Part shown: piece by piece, positions 46,054-55,859 of the stretch
Numbering within the stretch: the stretch's first letter is position 1
How the letters are laid out: every line of letters begins with the position of its first letter
NCBI RefSeq assembly: GCF_013369385.1
Contig: NZ_SZTO01000002.1
Span: 1-64,000 of the forward strand
Origin: Vibrio sp. 05-20-BW147
GTDB lineage: Bacteria > Pseudomonadota > Gammaproteobacteria > Enterobacterales > Vibrionaceae
DNA: 64,000 nt
Direction: 5' to 3'
Notes under the pieces: generated by a model
The model's input: the letters and a program-made list of their open reading frames with translations, nothing else
Told to the model about the DNA's origin: nothing
Databases searched by the model: none
Translations under genes and position numbers: made by a program

Positions 46054-48516
46054 ATGAATGAGAAGTTAGTTGGTTCGTCGAGTGAAGTTCAGGCTCATGA
46101 AAATGTCATTGGTGTCGCGTATGACTGGCGGCTCAACTTTGTTACTCAACGGTTTGAATGCGAAGAGAGTGCCGCCTATGCCTTATTTGGTGTGGAGATC
46201 TTTCCCATTACCACCAAGCAGCTCATTCAGTGGTTGCCGATTTCTCAACGGAAAAAAGCGATCGACGCTTTTCGCCAAGTGTTAACGACAGGTGTCAGTC
46301 AACGTTATCAATGTGCGCTAGTGACGCCGTTAAACATTGTCACTTTTGTTGAGTTTGATATTGAAAGGCAAGGAGAGAATCAGCTTGCTGGAACCGTCAC
46401 ACCATTGTTGCTCCTGCGTGATGCCGATGAAGTGGCCGAGCTGTTTTATCGCTTGTTTGAAAACGACCACCACGGCATTTTAGTGACCGATGAAGAGACT
46501 CGCATCCTCGCGTGTAATGCCTATTTTGAACGCCTCACTGGGTATCATCGCCGCGATCTTATCGGTCTTAAATCTCGTATTTTTAACGCAGACAAACACT
46601 CCGAGCATTTCTATCAGTCGATGTGGCACGCCCTTGCGACGGAAGGCAGTTGGTCTGGGGCGATTTTGACCCGAACCTCTGGGGGAGAGAACACGCCACA
46701 AGATCTTACCATCCAGAAAGTGACTTTAGCGGGGCGAGACTATTTTATTGGGTTTAGTGCCGATCTCTCGACGCATCTCAATCGCCTTAATGATCGGGAA
46801 AAAGGAGGTATTGATCTGCTCACTCAGTTGCCCTCTAAAGAGAAGTTCCTGCGCTTATTGGAAGTGTGGCACCAAAGCGAGAGAGACAAATCAACGCTCC
46901 TCCTTCTGGCGATACAGCCGAATTTCTCTTACAGCACCGAGTTGAACGTCAAAAGAGAATTTGCTCAGTTTCTGTTTGAGCACAGCCATAACCACTTAGT
47001 GGGTTATCTTGGCAATGATCGCTTCGTCGTCGGGCTGGAGATAACACATCATCCTCATATCTCAGTCATCCGTCAGGTTCGCCAGCGCATGAAGCGTTTT
47101 TTTCACGGTTTCAAGCAAGCCAAAGGCGAGGTTTCACAAGCGTTAACCCAAGGGAAAACCGGTGTTTCGGTTCTCGGTGTTGACGCAAAAACGCCAGCGG
47201 CACTGTTCACGCATGCTAATCAGGCTCTGTTGGAAATGCATTCTGGTCAGCAACGGCACATCAGTTTTTATGATCACGCTATGCACTTACAAATCGAAAA
47301 GAAAAAGCGCTTAGAAACCTTATTGCTTGAGTGTATCGAGCAGAAAACCATTGAAGTGCATTACCAGCCGATTATCGATCTGCAACAGTGGCGAGTGGAT
47401 AAATTCGAAGCCTTGTGCCGCTTTCCCTCTGCATTGAGCCAAGAAGCCTCGGTTCAGGAGTTGATCAATATCGCCGAGGACTTGGACATGATTGAAGTCC
47501 TCGACCAGCAGGTGGCAAGGCAAGCATTAAGCGATCTTGAGTATTTGCAGTGTTGTTTTGGGCCACAAGTGGGTATTTCGTTTAATCGTTCCATCAGTTC
47601 GTCAACGGGCGTCAGCCAGTTGTTGATGCAAACGGCGTTGCTGATTGATGAAAGTGGTGTACAACCTGAGCAAGTGACGGTGGAAATCACGGAAAATGCC
47701 TATTTTGAAAGTGAAGAACACAAAGCAGATGGCCTGAAGCTGCTACGTAAAGCGGGCGTTTCTATTGCTGTTGACGATTTTGGTACCGGCTACTCTTCGT
47801 TTCAATACCTCACACAATGCCATTTTGATGTGCTCAAAATCGATCGCGCGTTTGTGCAAAATATTCGTGTGAACTCCAATCAATACCGTATTGTGCGCTC
47901 GCTGACAGAGCTTTCGCATCAACTGGGCTTGCGGGTGGTGGCTGAAGGGGTAGAAAGCGAAACCGAGCTGCAAATTTTGGCGCAAATCGGTGTGGATAGC
48001 GTTCAGGGGTACTTTTTTGCTAAGCCTTTTGCCCTCAAAAGTGACGCCCAGCAGCAATTCGAAGCGCTCTCTTTAGCATCCTACCAGAAGAAATACGGCT
48101 CAAAAGGGTGCGTTTGCGATCTTGCCACGCCCGCGACGCCTCATCTTGACCCGGGGGACCCAATCTCGTTAGCGTTTGAATATTTACAGCGAGATGAGCT
48201 CAATATAATTCCGGTGGTGGACGGTCGGAAATGTGTAGGGTTTGTCGATAGAGAAGCGATGAACTTGCATTTAACGCCAGGGATGGGCACAGAGCTGGAA
48301 ACCATGAAAGAAGCCGGTTTGTGGAACAAGCGCGTCAATCAAGTGATGGTGTTGAATTTTTCAACGCTGCATTGGCACACACAAATGAGCGCGTTGTCGG
48401 TGGTCATTAACCAATTGGAATTGTTTCCTTGGATCATGGTGGATGACGCTGGAGACTATAAGGGTGTGATTGAAATGCACGCGGTCCTTAAATATTTACG
48501 CAAGAATCTTGGGTAG
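46054..48516 (+). CDS. PAS / degenerate GGDEF / EAL / tandem-CBS protein (copy 1)
   Basis: The 820-residue cytoplasmic protein has an N-terminal variable region, a PAS domain (about 135-240, HHGILVTDEETRILACNAYF), a GGDEF-like domain whose motif is degenerate (GNDRF), an EAL domain with an intact motif near E452, and two CBS motifs at about 705-815. The EAL site residues (ITENAYFE, VDDFGTGYSSF, LKIDRAF, VVAEGVES) are intact. I chose ATG 46054 (GGAG eight bases upstream) over ATG 46018, which has no ribosome site. It is the same length as its neighbour. Confidence 0.9.
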   Translation: MNEKLVGSSSEVQAHENVIGVAYDWRLNFVTQRFECEESAAYALFGVEIFPITTKQLIQWLPISQRKKAIDAFRQVLTTGVSQRYQCALVTPLNIVTFVEFDIERQGENQLAGTVTPLLLLRDADEVAELFYRLFENDHHGILVTDEETRILACNAYFERLTGYHRRDLIGLKSRIFNADKHSEHFYQSMWHALATEGSWSGAILTRTSGGENTPQDLTIQKVTLAGRDYFIGFSADLSTHLNRLNDREKGGIDLLTQLPSKEKFLRLLEVWHQSERDKSTLLLLAIQPNFSYSTELNVKREFAQFLFEHSHNHLVGYLGNDRFVVGLEITHHPHISVIRQVRQRMKRFFHGFKQAKGEVSQALTQGKTGVSVLGVDAKTPAALFTHANQALLEMHSGQQRHISFYDHAMHLQIEKKKRLETLLLECIEQKTIEVHYQPIIDLQQWRVDKFEALCRFPSALSQEASVQELINIAEDLDMIEVLDQQVARQALSDLEYLQCCFGPQVGISFNRSISSSTGVSQLLMQTALLIDESGVQPEQVTVEITENAYFESEEHKADGLKLLRKAGVSIAVDDFGTGYSSFQYLTQCHFDVLKIDRAFVQNIRVNSNQYRIVRSLTELSHQLGLRVVAEGVESETELQILAQIGVDSVQGYFFAKPFALKSDAQQQFEALSLASYQKKYGSKGCVCDLATPATPHLDPGDPISLAFEYLQRDELNIIPVVDGRKCVGFVDREAMNLHLTPGMGTELETMKEAGLWNKRVNQVMVLNFSTLHWHTQMSALSVVINQLELFPWIMVDDAGDYKGVIEMHAVLKYLRKNLG

Positions 48517-48617
48517 TTCGGCTGGTGTAACCGCGCCCCATCACCTAATTTTAAAGAGGCTAGGGTTTTTACTAACGTCAACGCAGTGGCTAGCGTGAGA
48601 TTCGTTAAGGAAAAACT

Positions 48618-51080
48618 ATGTTACGACGCACCAGAGGGGATCCGAGTTCTGGCGATAGTGCTGCTCGTCTAGAAACGTATGAATGGCATTGGAAGCACGG
48701 TGAGTCTTGTTTGCAGGTGAGCGAAGAATTATTTCGTCATTTTTGGCGTGTCGGACTGAGTGATGACGTCAGCGCATTGTTTTGGTCTTCGTTTACTACC
48801 ATCGATAAACTGCAATTGCTCAACTTGCTCGATCGAGCATGCCAAGCAAAAAAATCAGGCAGCTATCGTTGTTGGATTAGTCTCAACTCGGTCAGTCACT
48901 ATGTGCTGTTTCGATTTGTTCCCCAAGCGGAAAATGCCGTAGCGGGGGAAATCCGCAAGCTGTTTAGTGTCGATAGCAAAGGAAATGAGTTTTCGACGCT
49001 GTTTCGCCAAGCGTTCGACAATGATCATCATGGCATTTTGCTCACGGATGCCGCGACACAGATCTTGCTGTGCAATCGCTACTTCGAAAATCACACAGGT
49101 TACAAACTCAATCAAATTGTTGGGCAGTGCGCGTCGATTTTGGATTCAGGCAAACACAGCGATGAGTTTTATCAAAGTATTTCTGAAGAGGTAAACAGCA
49201 AAGGGCTGTGGCAAGGCGTGGTGCTTATTCGTACCTTTGGTGGTGCGATTGTGCCGCAAGAACTGACGCTGCAAAAACTCACTTGTGACGACAAAGTCTA
49301 TTACCTTGGTTTGTATGTTGATTTCTCTGACCGCCTCTATCGTCTGGCCGATATGGAGCATGGTGGTGTGGAGTTGTTGACACAATTGCCCACAGAAAAA
49401 CAGTTTACCCAGCAACTGACGGTGCGCTGGATGGACTCGAATAATGATGACTTGTTAATGGTGCTGGCATTTTTGCCCAATTTCGCGGCAGGTGATGAAT
49501 ATGAACTGAAACAACGTCTGTCGGAAAGCTTAGAGAAAAACCGCGTCAGTAGCACCGTGGGCTATTTAGGCGGCAACCACTTTGTTGCGGCGATTGAATG
49601 CAACAAAAGCCAAGGACCGAATCAGGTTCAAATCATTCATCAAACCATCCGTAAGTTTTTCGCTCAGCTGACCCATTTGAGTGGTGAGGAAGTGCAAAAT
49701 GCGGTGTTGCGCGGCAAAGTGGGTGTCTCGATACTGGGGCATGATACACAAAACCCTAAAGTGATGGTGTCACACGCGGTACAAGCGATGCTGAACCACG
49801 AAGGGGCTTACAAGGGGATGATCACCTTTTACCACGGCTCCATTCACCGGGAAGTTTTGCGACGCCGAGAGCTGGAAGAGTTAGTGGTGCGGTCTATTCG
49901 TGAAGAGTCGGTTGAGGTGTTCTATCAACCCATCGTTGATACGGTAACGTGGGACATTGCTAAGTTTGAAGCGCTGTGCCGTTTTAAAGACAAACATGGT
50001 CAGTGGCAAAATACTCAAGAAATGGTCGGCATTGCGGAAGATCTTGAAATGGTCGCTGATCTGGATTGGACAGTAGGCAAGAAATCGTTGGAAGGGTTAA
50101 AGGCGATCCATCAACGTTTTGGCCAGCGGATTGGCATCACCATCAATCGCTCACTCAACACCAAGTTAGGTGCAGAAGAGGTGTTACAAAACGCGGAGCA
50201 GATGGTTTGCATGTACGCCGATACGCCGGAACTCGTGACAATAGAACTGACGGAAAGCGCGTATTTTGATAGCGAATCGAACCAATCGGAACTGATAAAA
50301 CGCATTCGTCACTTAGGCGTTAGTGTCGCCATTGATGATTTCGGAACGGGTTATTCTTCGTTCACCTACCTCAGTGATTGCAACTTTGACTTGCTCAAAA
50401 TCGACAGAGAGTTTGTGACCAATATTCGTATAGGTACGCATAAGTACCACATCGTCCGAATGATCACGGAGCTATCCCATACCCTTAACGTGAAAGTGGT
50501 GGCCGAAGGCGTGGAAACCAAACAGGAATTGGAAGTCTTGTGTGGGTTAGGGGTGGATTTCATTCAAGGCTACTTTTTCTCTAAGCCCCTGCCTTTGGAT
50601 CAACTGCACTTAGCTTGGAACTATCAAGCTCAACTGAGTGACTTCCTTGAAAGTAACGAGAGTGTGCGAAGCATGGGCGTGCTAAGGCTCTCTTTAGCGA
50701 CGCAAAGCACGCTTGGGCCTCAAGACACCCTTGGGCAAGCAAAAGCGCTTTTGGATGCGGGCACCCTTACGGTGATACCGATTGTGGATGATGATGAATG
50801 CCTTGGCATTGTTGATAGCGAAACGCTCAATTTGCATCTTTCCGCGACGTTAGGCACAAAACTGGAAACCATGAAAGATCTCTCGATCTCGAAACGGACG
50901 CTAAATCAGGTGATGAAGACCCAGTTCTCGAGCATCAGCTACCAGACCAAAGCGGTGGATATCGGCGAGTTGATCGTTCAAGAGTTGCCATTCCCTTGGG
51001 TGGTGTTGGATGAGTTGGGCAAATACATGGGCGTTGTGACGCAAAAAGAGGTGCTGCGTTACTTTGCTCAGGGATGTTAG
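48618..51080 (+). CDS. PAS / degenerate GGDEF / EAL / tandem-CBS protein (copy 2)
   Basis: The 820-residue protein is paralogous to the preceding gene with the same domain order. The PAS part reads HHGILLTDAATQILLCNRYF, the GGDEF remnant is GGNHF, the EAL motif is near E451, and ELTESAYFD, IDDFGTGYSSF, LKIDREF and VVAEGVET are intact. The CBS pair at about 700-815 may bind a nucleotide that controls the EAL domain. It starts 102 bases after copy 1; the ribosome site AAGGAAAA lies about six bases before ATG 48618. Confidence 0.91.
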   Translation: MLRRTRGDPSSGDSAARLETYEWHWKHGESCLQVSEELFRHFWRVGLSDDVSALFWSSFTTIDKLQLLNLLDRACQAKKSGSYRCWISLNSVSHYVLFRFVPQAENAVAGEIRKLFSVDSKGNEFSTLFRQAFDNDHHGILLTDAATQILLCNRYFENHTGYKLNQIVGQCASILDSGKHSDEFYQSISEEVNSKGLWQGVVLIRTFGGAIVPQELTLQKLTCDDKVYYLGLYVDFSDRLYRLADMEHGGVELLTQLPTEKQFTQQLTVRWMDSNNDDLLMVLAFLPNFAAGDEYELKQRLSESLEKNRVSSTVGYLGGNHFVAAIECNKSQGPNQVQIIHQTIRKFFAQLTHLSGEEVQNAVLRGKVGVSILGHDTQNPKVMVSHAVQAMLNHEGAYKGMITFYHGSIHREVLRRRELEELVVRSIREESVEVFYQPIVDTVTWDIAKFEALCRFKDKHGQWQNTQEMVGIAEDLEMVADLDWTVGKKSLEGLKAIHQRFGQRIGITINRSLNTKLGAEEVLQNAEQMVCMYADTPELVTIELTESAYFDSESNQSELIKRIRHLGVSVAIDDFGTGYSSFTYLSDCNFDLLKIDREFVTNIRIGTHKYHIVRMITELSHTLNVKVVAEGVETKQELEVLCGLGVDFIQGYFFSKPLPLDQLHLAWNYQAQLSDFLESNESVRSMGVLRLSLATQSTLGPQDTLGQAKALLDAGTLTVIPIVDDDECLGIVDSETLNLHLSATLGTKLETMKDLSISKRTLNQVMKTQFSSISYQTKAVDIGELIVQELPFPWVVLDELGKYMGVVTQKEVLRYFAQGC

Positions 51081-51170
51081 GCATGTGGCAATCTTAAGGA
51101 CATCAATTGCTGTTCGATAAGGCTTTGGGTATCATGCCTGCCCAGTTTTAATCGCATAGCGTTATTCATC

Positions 51171-51857
51171 ATGGTTCAGTTCTTACTCTCTTCGTTTGCT
51201 CCAATGTTACTAGGAGCACAACTTGTTTTGACTCTTGTTTTGGTTAAAGGCGATATTTGCCCGGGCCAACGTGGCCGCATTCATAAACTGCTTCCTGCGA
51301 TTGGTTTGATGTGGATGGCGGTCTCTTCCATTGAGATTGCTGCATTTTTAGTGGTGTTTGCCATTTTCTATTTCTACTCCAAAGTACAAACTGGCAAAAC
51401 GCGTGATGCAGGGCCACTTTGGGTTCTCTACTTAGCCGATGGCTTAGCGGTGTCGTTTGTTGCGATTCAGGCGATGAAGCAACCCATGTGGGGGGCGTCT
51501 GTGGCGACGGTGATGATGGTGGTACTGCTTGGCGCGGCGTTTGCGCACTTGTTGTTAGTGATTGCTCGCTCACGTTTGCAAGCCTTCCACCGCATTTTGC
51601 CGTTTAGCGGTATTGTGGCGGCGATGGGCCTAGCGCTTTCGTTGCTGGCTGTTGCGTCTGGCTTTGATGAACAGGCACAGACTCAAGCCATCACCTTGAT
51701 TCTCACCAGCCTAGCGCTGGTCATTGGCGGCATTGTTGTGTGGTGTTGGCATATTTTCACCGGAAAAACCGCCAGCAAACTTCAGCTTTCAACCTCGTGG
51801 CTGATGGTAGTGGCTGCCACTGTCTCTATGCAGATTTTGTTTGTGGTGAATGGATAA
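51171..51857 (+). CDS. Unrecognised membrane protein
   Basis: The 228-residue protein has about seven membrane helices (for example 4-24, 42-70, 78-97, 104-128, 140-160, 168-190 and 205-225) and short loops. I do not recognise the family. It might be an uptake or sensing protein. It follows the EAL-CBS pair with a 90-base gap. Confidence 0.8.
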   Translation: MVQFLLSSFAPMLLGAQLVLTLVLVKGDICPGQRGRIHKLLPAIGLMWMAVSSIEIAAFLVVFAIFYFYSKVQTGKTRDAGPLWVLYLADGLAVSFVAIQAMKQPMWGASVATVMMVVLLGAAFAHLLLVIARSRLQAFHRILPFSGIVAAMGLALSLLAVASGFDEQAQTQAITLILTSLALVIGGIVVWCWHIFTGKTASKLQLSTSWLMVVAATVSMQILFVVNG

Positions 51858-51960
51858 GTCTCATCTCTGACGAACATTCAAACATTTAGACCCGCTTCAC
51901 TTTATCCACTTGAAATAGTGACTACGCTTAATAGAGATGTACCAACAAAGGAGCGTAGTC

Positions 51961-52161
51961 ATGGATCTGAGTAACGTCGCCCGTTTAGACAGCATTATTC
52001 TACTGGGCATCGTCAACGAGAAGTTACGACTGGAATGCGACAGCTTTGAAGATCTGGTCAGCATGTACGAAATGGACGTTGAGCAAGTGGTTGGCAAACT
52101 GGATGTCTTGGGCTACCAATACGATCCGCTCACCAACCAATTCAAATCATACTCTCGCTAG
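51961..52161 (+). CDS. DUF4250-type small protein
   Basis: The 66-residue soluble protein contains LSNVARLDSIILLGIVNEKLRL, typical of the DUF4250 family of unknown function. I chose ATG 51961 because AAGGAG lies eight bases upstream; an in-frame start at 51937 lies before that site. Its terminator hairpin lies inside the end of the convergent metR gene. Confidence 0.82.
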   Translation: MDLSNVARLDSIILLGIVNEKLRLECDSFEDLVSMYEMDVEQVVGKLDVLGYQYDPLTNQFKSYSR

Positions 52162-52172
52162 TGACCATTCCC

Positions 52173-53084
52173 TTAAGCCATCTTGATGCCATCAAGATGG
52201 CTTTTGCATTGTTGTCTTGCCGTCGCAAAGAAGGCTTGAAGATAGCGTTTGTCTTTATCGGCATTGCGTGTGGCGGCAAACAGTCGTCGCCACAATCCCT
52301 TACCTAATGGAATACTGGTGATCAGCCCTTGGCGAGAAAATTCGCTGATCGCCCAGTTGGGCAGAGCCGCAACCCCTAAACCAGCCGAAACCATCTGCAC
52401 CAGCATCAGTGTGTTGTCTGCTTGTTTCCAGCGAGCGGGCTCGATACCGGCGGGCGCCAAAAAGTGTTTCACCACGTCTAAACGTTGTTTTTGTACCGGA
52501 TAAGTCAACATGGTCTGATCGGCGAGATCGTCAGGTTGTAAGCGCTCTTTGCTTGCAAGAGGATGGTTGGTGGCGGTAATCAGGCGCATTTCAAAATCAA
52601 ACAGTGGCTCGTAATGCACTTCAGAGCGAGGCTGGATATCGGACGTGATCACCAAATCCAGTTCACCAGCCATCAAAGCGGGTAGGGGCTCAAAGCCAAA
52701 ACCGGAGGAAAAATCGAGGGTTACGCTCGGCCAGGCCAACTGATATTCCTTAAGAGCCGGCATGAGCCACTGGAAGCAGGAGTGGCATTCAATCGCCATG
52801 TGTAAGCGGCCATTCACGTCTTCTTTTAAGCTCGCCAACTCATTCTCTGCTCTGGCTAACTTTGGCAAAATCTCGTCGGCTAAGCGCAGCAAAATTTCCC
52901 CTTCTGAGGTGAACTTAACGGGGCGAGTTTTGCGCAAAAAGAGCTGACCACCAATACGCGCTTCCAAATCTTTAATTTGATGCGAGAGCGCCGATTGAGT
53001 GAGATGCAGTGATGTCGCTGTGGCGGTTAATGAGCCTGTGTCTCGCAATGACGTTAGTGTTTTTAAATGTTTTAGCTCAATCAT
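52173..53084 (-). CDS. metR: LysR-type activator of methionine genes
   Basis: The 303-residue LysR-type regulator has an N-terminal helix-turn-helix (about 1-60, LTATATSLHLTQSALSHQ) and a C-terminal effector domain that in MetR binds homocysteine. It is divergent from metE, the standard MetR target, which supports the assignment. The last codons overlap a strong hairpin used as a terminator by the opposite gene. Confidence 0.92.
   Translation of the reverse strand: MIELKHLKTLTSLRDTGSLTATATSLHLTQSALSHQIKDLEARIGGQLFLRKTRPVKFTSEGEILLRLADEILPKLARAENELASLKEDVNGRLHMAIECHSCFQWLMPALKEYQLAWPSVTLDFSSGFGFEPLPALMAGELDLVITSDIQPRSEVHYEPLFDFEMRLITATNHPLASKERLQPDDLADQTMLTYPVQKQRLDVVKHFLAPAGIEPARWKQADNTLMLVQMVSAGLGVAALPNWAISEFSRQGLITSIPLGKGLWRRLFAATRNADKDKRYLQAFFATARQQCKSHLDGIKMA
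52176..52207 (+). terminator. Terminator of the DUF4250 gene inside the metR 3' end
   Basis: The 11-bp stem AGCCATCTTGA/TCAAGATGGCT with a TGCCA loop is followed by TTTTGC. It lies over the last codons of metR, which runs the other way. Confidence 0.8.
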
Positions 53085-53150
53085 GAATCCCTCTCAACCA
53101 ATCGCTCGTTACATGAGCCTTTTTAACTTACCCAGTTTTTTTGGAGCTGT

Positions 53151-53166
53151 AAACATCTAGACGTCT
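53151..53166. promoter_or_regulatory. MetJ operator (met boxes) 1
   Basis: AAACATCT and AGACGTCT are adjacent 8-mers. The second is a perfect met box and the first matches it at six of eight bases. Tandem met boxes bind the MetJ repressor with S-adenosylmethionine. Confidence 0.75.
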
Positions 53167-53265
53167 ATTTATTTTGGTTGATGTTTCTTTTCTTATGATG
53201 AATTTTTCTAATAAACAAGTTGAATAAATGGAGATTGTCGAAACGCGAGGTTAGCGAGATAGTTT

Positions 53266-53281
53266 AGCCATCCAGACATCT
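53266..53281. promoter_or_regulatory. MetJ operator (met boxes) 2
   Basis: AGCCATCC and AGACATCT are adjacent 8-mers matching AGACGTCT at five and seven bases. They are closer to metE, suggesting separate operators for metR and metE. Confidence 0.5.
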
Positions 53282-53403
53282 TGTTGAATGAAGCGAACGA
53301 GATGCAACGAACGAGATGTCATGCATCCGCTCAGCAGCAGTTTGCGAGCAGCATAATCATCCCAGCATAGAAAAATCACGCATAAAAGAATAAGGAATTT
53401 GAC

Positions 53404-55740
53404 ATGACAACGACCACGCATATCCTTGGCTATCCCCGTATCGGCGAAAAACGCGAACTCAAATTTGCCCAAGAAAAATATTGGCGCGGTGAAATCGACC
53501 AAGCTGAGCTGAAAAAAGTCGGTGCGGAGCTGCGCCACAAAAACTGGCAAACTCAAGCCACAGCAGGGCTTAGCTTTGCCGTTGCAGGGGACTTCGCATG
53601 GTACGACCATGTTCTGACCACCACCTTGTTGCTTGGCCATGTGCCAAAACGCCATCGTCATGGCTTCCCTGATTTGGATACCTTGTTCCGAGTGGGCCGT
53701 GGTCAGTCGCAATCGAGCTGTGCGTGTCATGGTGCGGCGGCGTCAGACATGACGAAATGGTTCAACACCAACTATCACTACATCGTGCCAGAGTTCAGTA
53801 AAGAGGACACCTTTGAAGTCAGCTGGCCGCAACTGTTTGAAGAAGTGAACGAAGTCGTACAAGCTGGCCACAAGGTAAAACCGGTGTTGCTTGGCCCACT
53901 GAGTTACCTCTACCTTGGGAAGGAAATTGAAGACGGATTTGACCGCTTAACACTGTTACCTCGTTTGCTCACCGCTTACCAAGCGATTTTGGCCAAGTTG
54001 GCCAAGCAAGGTGTTGAGTGGGTGCAAATTGATGAACCTATTCTTGCACTTGAGTTGGAAAAGCCATGGCTTGATGCATTTAAGCTTGCTTACCAAGTGA
54101 TCCGCAGCGATGTAAAAGTGCTGCTGACCACCTATTTTGACTCTGTTGTTGATTCGCTTGATCGCATTGTCGAGCTCTCAGTGGACGGCCTTCATGTCGA
54201 CCTTTCTGCCGCACCTGAGCAGTTGGATGCGGTGCTGGCTAAGTTGCCGCAAAATTGGGTGCTGTCGCTTGGGGTTGTCAACGGTCGTAACGTGTGGCGT
54301 TCGGATGTTAAAACGCAGCTAGAGCGCCTTCAGCCCGTGAAAGCGGAATTAGGCGAGCGCCTTTGGGTCGCCAGTTCATGTTCGCTGCTGCATTCTCCGG
54401 TGGATTTAGAGCTAGAAGCGGGTTTGTCTGCAGAAGTGCGTAGTTGGTTTGCTTTTGCGAAACAAAAAGTGTCAGAAGTGGTGCTCCTGGGTAAAGCGCT
54501 GGATGGTGATGCGGCGTCGATTGCACAGTGTGAGGCGTACAGCCAGCCAATCCAAGCACGCAAATCGGCTGCTCATGTACACAAAGCAACGGTACAGTCA
54601 CGAGTCAATGCGATTACCGCAGAGCTTGCACAGCGCAGTGTGCCTTATGCTGAACGTGCGCGACACCAAGCTGAGGTGCTGCAGTTGCCACTATTACCAA
54701 CCACCACCATTGGTTCTTTCCCGCAAACCAGCGAGATCCGTGTTCAGCGCAGTGCCTATCGCAGCGGTCAGCTTTCCTCAGCAGAGTATGAACAAGCGCT
54801 AAAAGGCCACATAGCGGATGCGGTCAAACGCCAAGAGGCGCTCGATCTCGATGTGCTTGTGCACGGTGAAGCGGAGCGCAACGACATGGTTGAGTATTTT
54901 GCTGAACACTTAGCGGGCTTCCAAACCACGCAATTTGGTTGGGTGCAAAGCTACGGCTCGCGCTGCGTGAAACCGGCCATTGTGGTCGCGGATATTGAGC
55001 GCGAGCAGTCTATCACGGTGGGTTGGTCTAGCTACGCCCAGTCACTCACTTCAAAACAGATGAAAGGCATGCTGACGGGCCCGGTGACGATTCTATGCTG
55101 GACATTCCCACGTGAAGACATCAGCCGTAAAGCGATCGCCCAGCAATTGGCGTTGGCGCTTCGTGATGAAGTATCGGATCTGCAAGATGCAGGCATCAAT
55201 ATCATTCAAATTGATGAACCTGCGATTCGTGAAGGTCTGCCACTGAAAAAACGTGATCATCAAAACTACCTAGATTGGGCAGTCGAAGCGTTTCGCATTT
55301 CAGCGGCGAGTGCGAGGCCAGAAACGCAGATCCACACTCACATGTGTTACAGCGAGTTCAACGAAATCATTGAGTCGGTGGCGGCATTGGATGCGGATGT
55401 GATTACCATTGAAACGTCACGCTCGAACATGGAACTGCTTAAAGCATTTGAAGAGTTCAACTACCCAAATGAAATTGGCCCAGGTGTGTATGATATCCAT
55501 TCGCCAAACATTCCAAGCGAAGAGTGGATTGTCGATCTCGTGAAGAAAGCGGCGCAGAAGATCCCAGTAGAGCGTTTGTGGGTAAACCCAGACTGCGGAT
55601 TGAAAACACGCAACTGGCCAGAAACCGAAGCGGCATTGGCAAACTTGGTGTCTGCCGCAAAACGCTTGAGAAAAGAGTTCGCCAAGGAGACTAGCGCTGT
55701 GAATAGCGAGGTAGTGGCAGAGGTAGAAACAGAAGCTTAA
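53404..55740 (+). CDS. metE: Cobalamin-independent methionine synthase
   Basis: The 778-residue enzyme transfers the methyl group of 5-methyltetrahydrofolate polyglutamate to homocysteine. Zinc/homocysteine site segments [10 protein letters not shown] near residue 645 and [10 protein letters not shown] near 730 are present, and the N-terminal half is the degenerate first barrel ([17 protein letters not shown]). A 25-residue C-terminal tail makes it slightly longer than the E. coli enzyme. It is regulated by the adjacent MetR and probably MetJ. Confidence 0.96.
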   Translation: MTTTTHILGYPRIGEKRELKFAQEKYWRGEIDQAELKKVGAELRHKNWQTQATAGLSFAVAGDFAWYDHVLTTTLLLGHVPKRHRHGFPDLDTLFRVGRGQSQSSCACHGAAASDMTKWFNTNYHYIVPEFSKEDTFEVSWPQLFEEVNEVVQAGHKVKPVLLGPLSYLYLGKEIEDGFDRLTLLPRLLTAYQAILAKLAKQGVEWVQIDEPILALELEKPWLDAFKLAYQVIRSDVKVLLTTYFDSVVDSLDRIVELSVDGLHVDLSAAPEQLDAVLAKLPQNWVLSLGVVNGRNVWRSDVKTQLERLQPVKAELGERLWVASSCSLLHSPVDLELEAGLSAEVRSWFAFAKQKVSEVVLLGKALDGDAASIAQCEAYSQPIQARKSAAHVHKATVQSRVNAITAELAQRSVPYAERARHQAEVLQLPLLPTTTIGSFPQTSEIRVQRSAYRSGQLSSAEYEQALKGHIADAVKRQEALDLDVLVHGEAERNDMVEYFAEHLAGFQTTQFGWVQSYGSRCVKPAIVVADIEREQSITVGWSSYAQSLTSKQMKGMLTGPVTILCWTFPREDISRKAIAQQLALALRDEVSDLQDAGINIIQIDEPAIREGLPLKKRDHQNYLDWAVEAFRISAASARPETQIHTHMCYSEFNEIIESVAALDADVITIETSRSNMELLKAFEEFNYPNEIGPGVYDIHSPNIPSEEWIVDLVKKAAQKIPVERLWVNPDCGLKTRNWPETEAALANLVSAAKRLRKEFAKETSAVNSEVVAEVETEA

Positions 55741-55776
55741 AGCGAGTGTGTAAGAAAACAGAATGAGTCATAAAAC

Positions 55777-55812
55777 AAAAGGGGTTGGCATAGTGCCAAC
55801 CCCTTTTTCTTT
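55777..55812. terminator. Bidirectional terminator between metE and pta
   Basis: The perfect 14-bp stem AAAAGGGGTTGGCA/TGCCAACCCCTTTT with a TAG loop carries T-runs on both sides. Confidence 0.94.
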
Positions 55813-55859
55813 GTTATCGCTGCTCAGTCTTACTGACAAGAGACAAAAGATTCAGTGGA

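Larger units (their letters stand above)
53085..53403. promoter_or_regulatory. metR / metE divergent control region
   Basis: This 319-base gap has no gene. It contains two MetJ-type regions (53151-53166 and 53266-53281) and an 11-base direct repeat CGAACGAGATG (near 53296 and 53310). A clear MetR box (TGAA-N5-TTCA) is not visible to me. Confidence 0.65.
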
